The notes beneath the pieces are model-generated. The model saw only the letters and a list, made by a program, of their open reading frames with translations. It did no database searches and was not told the DNA's origin. A stretch of 13,396 bases of DNA, from positions 1 to 13,396 of the forward strand of contig JAJZWG010000017.1 of NCBI GenBank assembly GCA_021846795.1, given 5' to 3'. Positions 12,071 to 13,396 of this stretch are shown here, in pieces. The translations under genes were made by a program, and so were the position numbers. The first letter of the stretch is position 1; every line of letters begins with the position of its first letter. The DNA is from a bacterium (lineage in GTDB: Bacteria > Patescibacteriota > Saccharimonadia > Saccharimonadales > UBA4665).

Positions 12071-12934
12071 ATGCATCATAAGTATACGAAAATTACTTTA
12101 TTTGTTGTCATATTATTAGCTGTTATAGGAAGTGGTTTTATTTATTTTAAAAATGTTAATAAAGACGTAACTTCTAATCATCAAATTGTTTCTTCTGTTT
12201 TGAATCAACCAAGTAATCTTAATTGGATAGTTCAATATCATTTTTTGCCTTTAGTAGAATCTAACCAGGCTGCTTTAAATGAGTTTAGTAAGTCTAATAA
12301 AATTTATGCAGTTTTATCTAATAAAGAATCTTTAAGTGGAGTTCCACCTAGTAAGCAGTTTAATTTAGTGCCGACGGTTTATTTTAATAGTTATGTTAAA
12401 TTTGCTTCAGCATTTAGTAATAATCAAATAAATAATAGTGTTAAAGCGGCTATCTTTGATGATTCATCGGATACTCCACCTACAGTTGTACCTACTATAG
12501 AAGCCAAAAATCCTTATCTTTATGATCAAAAATTTTCAACACTAGCTCATCAGCATGGTATGTTGTCGATGTGTGATTATATATTAGGTAAAAGGATTGG
12601 TTCTAAAACTGGAGAAGCTCCCCCATGTGACATTGCGTTATTAAATTACTCACAACAATCTGAAAGAAATTTTAATAAATATAAAAGTGTAGTAGATTCT
12701 GCTGTTGAAACAATACATAAAACAAACCCTCATATGCCAATAATAGTTGGTTTAAGCACTAATCCTCGAGGTTCAGCCATTACCGTTAATGAACTAGTTT
12801 CATCTATAAAAGCTACGATGAGTCAAGTTAATGGTTATTGGATAAGTATACCTCCAAGTGGTGGAGTTGGTTGCCCAAATTGTAGTCAGCAAAACCCTTC
12901 ATTATTGCCAGAGTTTCTGGGGCAGCTAAATTGA
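12071..12934 (+). CDS. N-terminally anchored extracellular protein, unknown function
   Basis: The protein has 287 residues. A short basic tail (MHHKYTK) and one hydrophobic segment (about 8-26) predict a membrane anchor or uncleaved signal with the rest outside the cell. The body has alternating strands and helices (VQYHFLPLVESN, VPTVYFNSY, VKAAIFDDSSDTPP, FSTLAHQHGMLSMCDY, MPIIVGLSTNPRGS, VNGYWISIPPSGG). This order, with an acidic pair after a strand and a Tyr-Trp-rich strand near the end, resembles secreted barrel-like proteins of unknown function that I associate with actinobacteria; a glycosidase-like barrel is a guess. Four cysteines (SMCD, PPCD, CPNC) could form disulfides. No Shine-Dalgarno site is seen. 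Like the beta-helix protein it belongs to the surface set. Base composition is typical of the core genome. Confidence 0.75.
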   Translation: MHHKYTKITLFVVILLAVIGSGFIYFKNVNKDVTSNHQIVSSVLNQPSNLNWIVQYHFLPLVESNQAALNEFSKSNKIYAVLSNKESLSGVPPSKQFNLVPTVYFNSYVKFASAFSNNQINNSVKAAIFDDSSDTPPTVVPTIEAKNPYLYDQKFSTLAHQHGMLSMCDYILGKRIGSKTGEAPPCDIALLNYSQQSERNFNKYKSVVDSAVETIHKTNPHMPIIVGLSTNPRGSAITVNELVSSIKATMSQVNGYWISIPPSGGVGCPNCSQQNPSLLPEFLGQLN

Positions 12935-13000
12935 TTGTATGGTTTAAGCTTAGTCTTTGAGTTAATGGTATTCGATAACTTTATTGTTTCAATATTTTAT

Positions 13001-13008
13001 GGAGGTGA
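13001..13008 (+). promoter_or_regulatory. Strong Shine-Dalgarno sequence without a start codon at the right distance
   Basis: GGAGGTGA is the strongest ribosome binding site in the window, but the nearest ATG codons downstream are at 13030 (21 nt away, a 27-codon frame), 13040 and 13052. It lies 43 nt before the ABC ATPase start, in the untranslated region between two genes. Confidence 0.4.
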
Positions 13009-13051
13009 GTTTTAAACATTTATTTTGATATGTCATACTATGCTTATAGTT

Positions 13052-13396
13052 ATGGAAACTGTTATTTCTATTCAATCAATAACCAAACAATTTGGTCAAA
13101 AACAAGTGCTTAAAAATATCTCGTTGCGAGTCAATCGAGGGGATATCTTTGGTTTTTTAGGACCGAATGGAGCTGGGAAGACTACTACTATTCGTTGTTT
13201 GATGGATTTTATTAGACCAGATAGTGGAAAATTAACATTATTAGGTCAAGATTCTTATAGTCAGTTAATTTTAGCTAGAAAAGAGGTAGGTTATTTACCA
13301 GCAGAAAGTCAATTAATTGAAAATTGGAATGCAAAACAACATATTAATTTTTATAATTCAATAAGAGGTAAAGACAATCAGACTATCTTTAAATTA
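13052..13396 (+). CDS. ABC transporter ATP-binding protein, 5' part (runs off the window)
   Basis: 115 codons are visible and the frame is open at the window edge. The nucleotide-binding domain starts at once (ISIQSITKQFGQKQVL), with the Walker A motif GPNGAGKTT at about residues 39-47 and, about 35 residues later, the Q-loop region in which the family Gln appears replaced (VGYLPAESQL, family usually Y.PQ or YLPEE). The GFLGPNGAGKTTTIRCLMDF pattern followed by RPDSGKLTLLGQD is typical of the CcmA/ABC-2-type exporter ATPases, so its partner is probably a multi-helix permease encoded downstream. An in-frame ATG at 13040 would add four residues. A CATACT box with upstream TG (13031-13039) could be its promoter. 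Substrate cannot be told. Confidence 0.88.
   Translation, partial: METVISIQSITKQFGQKQVLKNISLRVNRGDIFGFLGPNGAGKTTTIRCLMDFIRPDSGKLTLLGQDSYSQLILARKEVGYLPAESQLIENWNAKQHINFYNSIRGKDNQTIFKL

Noticed and set aside
13030..13113. A 27-codon frame after the strong Shine-Dalgarno site
   Set aside because: The spacing of 21 nt from the site is too long, and the frame is Tyr/Asn-rich and overlaps the ATPase out of frame; kept only as a finding about the orphan site.
1..13396. CRISPR arrays, insertion sequences, riboswitches
   Set aside because: No regularly spaced repeats, transposase motifs, terminal inverted repeats or recognisable riboswitch cores were seen on either strand.

Overview
The window is about 13.4 kb of very AT-rich DNA (roughly 30% G+C or lower by eye). 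Genes are tightly packed and use the standard code: TGA is a real stop, for example where the YvlD-like gene ends inside the secG start. Gene content (trhO, a short uvrC, an M24 aminopeptidase, secG, a membrane-anchored oligopeptide-binding protein, an FAD-linked oxidase, a slipin, many N-terminally anchored surface proteins) and scarce Shine-Dalgarno sites suggest a small-genome Patescibacteria/CPR bacterium, most likely a low-GC Saccharibacterium. That placement is inferred from gene content and style, not from a marker gene.

Layout. (1) 1-2826, plus strand: the 3' end of an unknown tail-anchored protein, then trhO (tRNA U34 hydroxylase) overlapping uvrC. (2) 2829-6520, plus strand: an extended -10 promoter, then pepP-like M24 peptidase, YvlD-like membrane protein, secG, a type-II-anchored peptide-binding protein and tRNA-Leu(CAG), with gaps of 1-10 nt or overlaps. 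(3) 6521-6677: convergent intergenic space with a hairpin. (4) Minus strand: tRNA-Leu(GAG) followed by an FAD-linked oxidase, with a perfect 11-bp dyad over the likely oxidase promoter. (5) Divergent plus strand: tRNA-Val(UAC) running straight into a slipin gene, then an anchored parallel beta-helix protein. (6) tRNA-Phe(GAA) and tRNA-Gly(GCC) behind a near-consensus promoter. (7) 10857-12070: a compositionally different accessory stretch with a small two-helix membrane protein and about 780 bp without an intact gene, holding a decayed Gly/Ala-rich coding remnant and a possible second remnant. (8) 12071 to the end: an anchored surface protein of unknown function, then the 5' part of an ABC-transporter ATPase cut by the window edge.

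Together the genes are mostly housekeeping: tRNA modification, nucleotide excision repair, secretion and peptide uptake or turnover in an organism expected to feed on host-derived peptides, plus a surface-exposed set. No CRISPR array, intact mobile element or complete new system is visible. The best leads are a UvrC with no cysteine at all, a tRNA-Gly whose G19-C56 elbow pair appears swapped to U19-A56, promoter -10 boxes 6-7 nt before ATG codons (leaderless mRNAs), the dyad over the oxidase promoter, and the decayed island after the tRNA pair.
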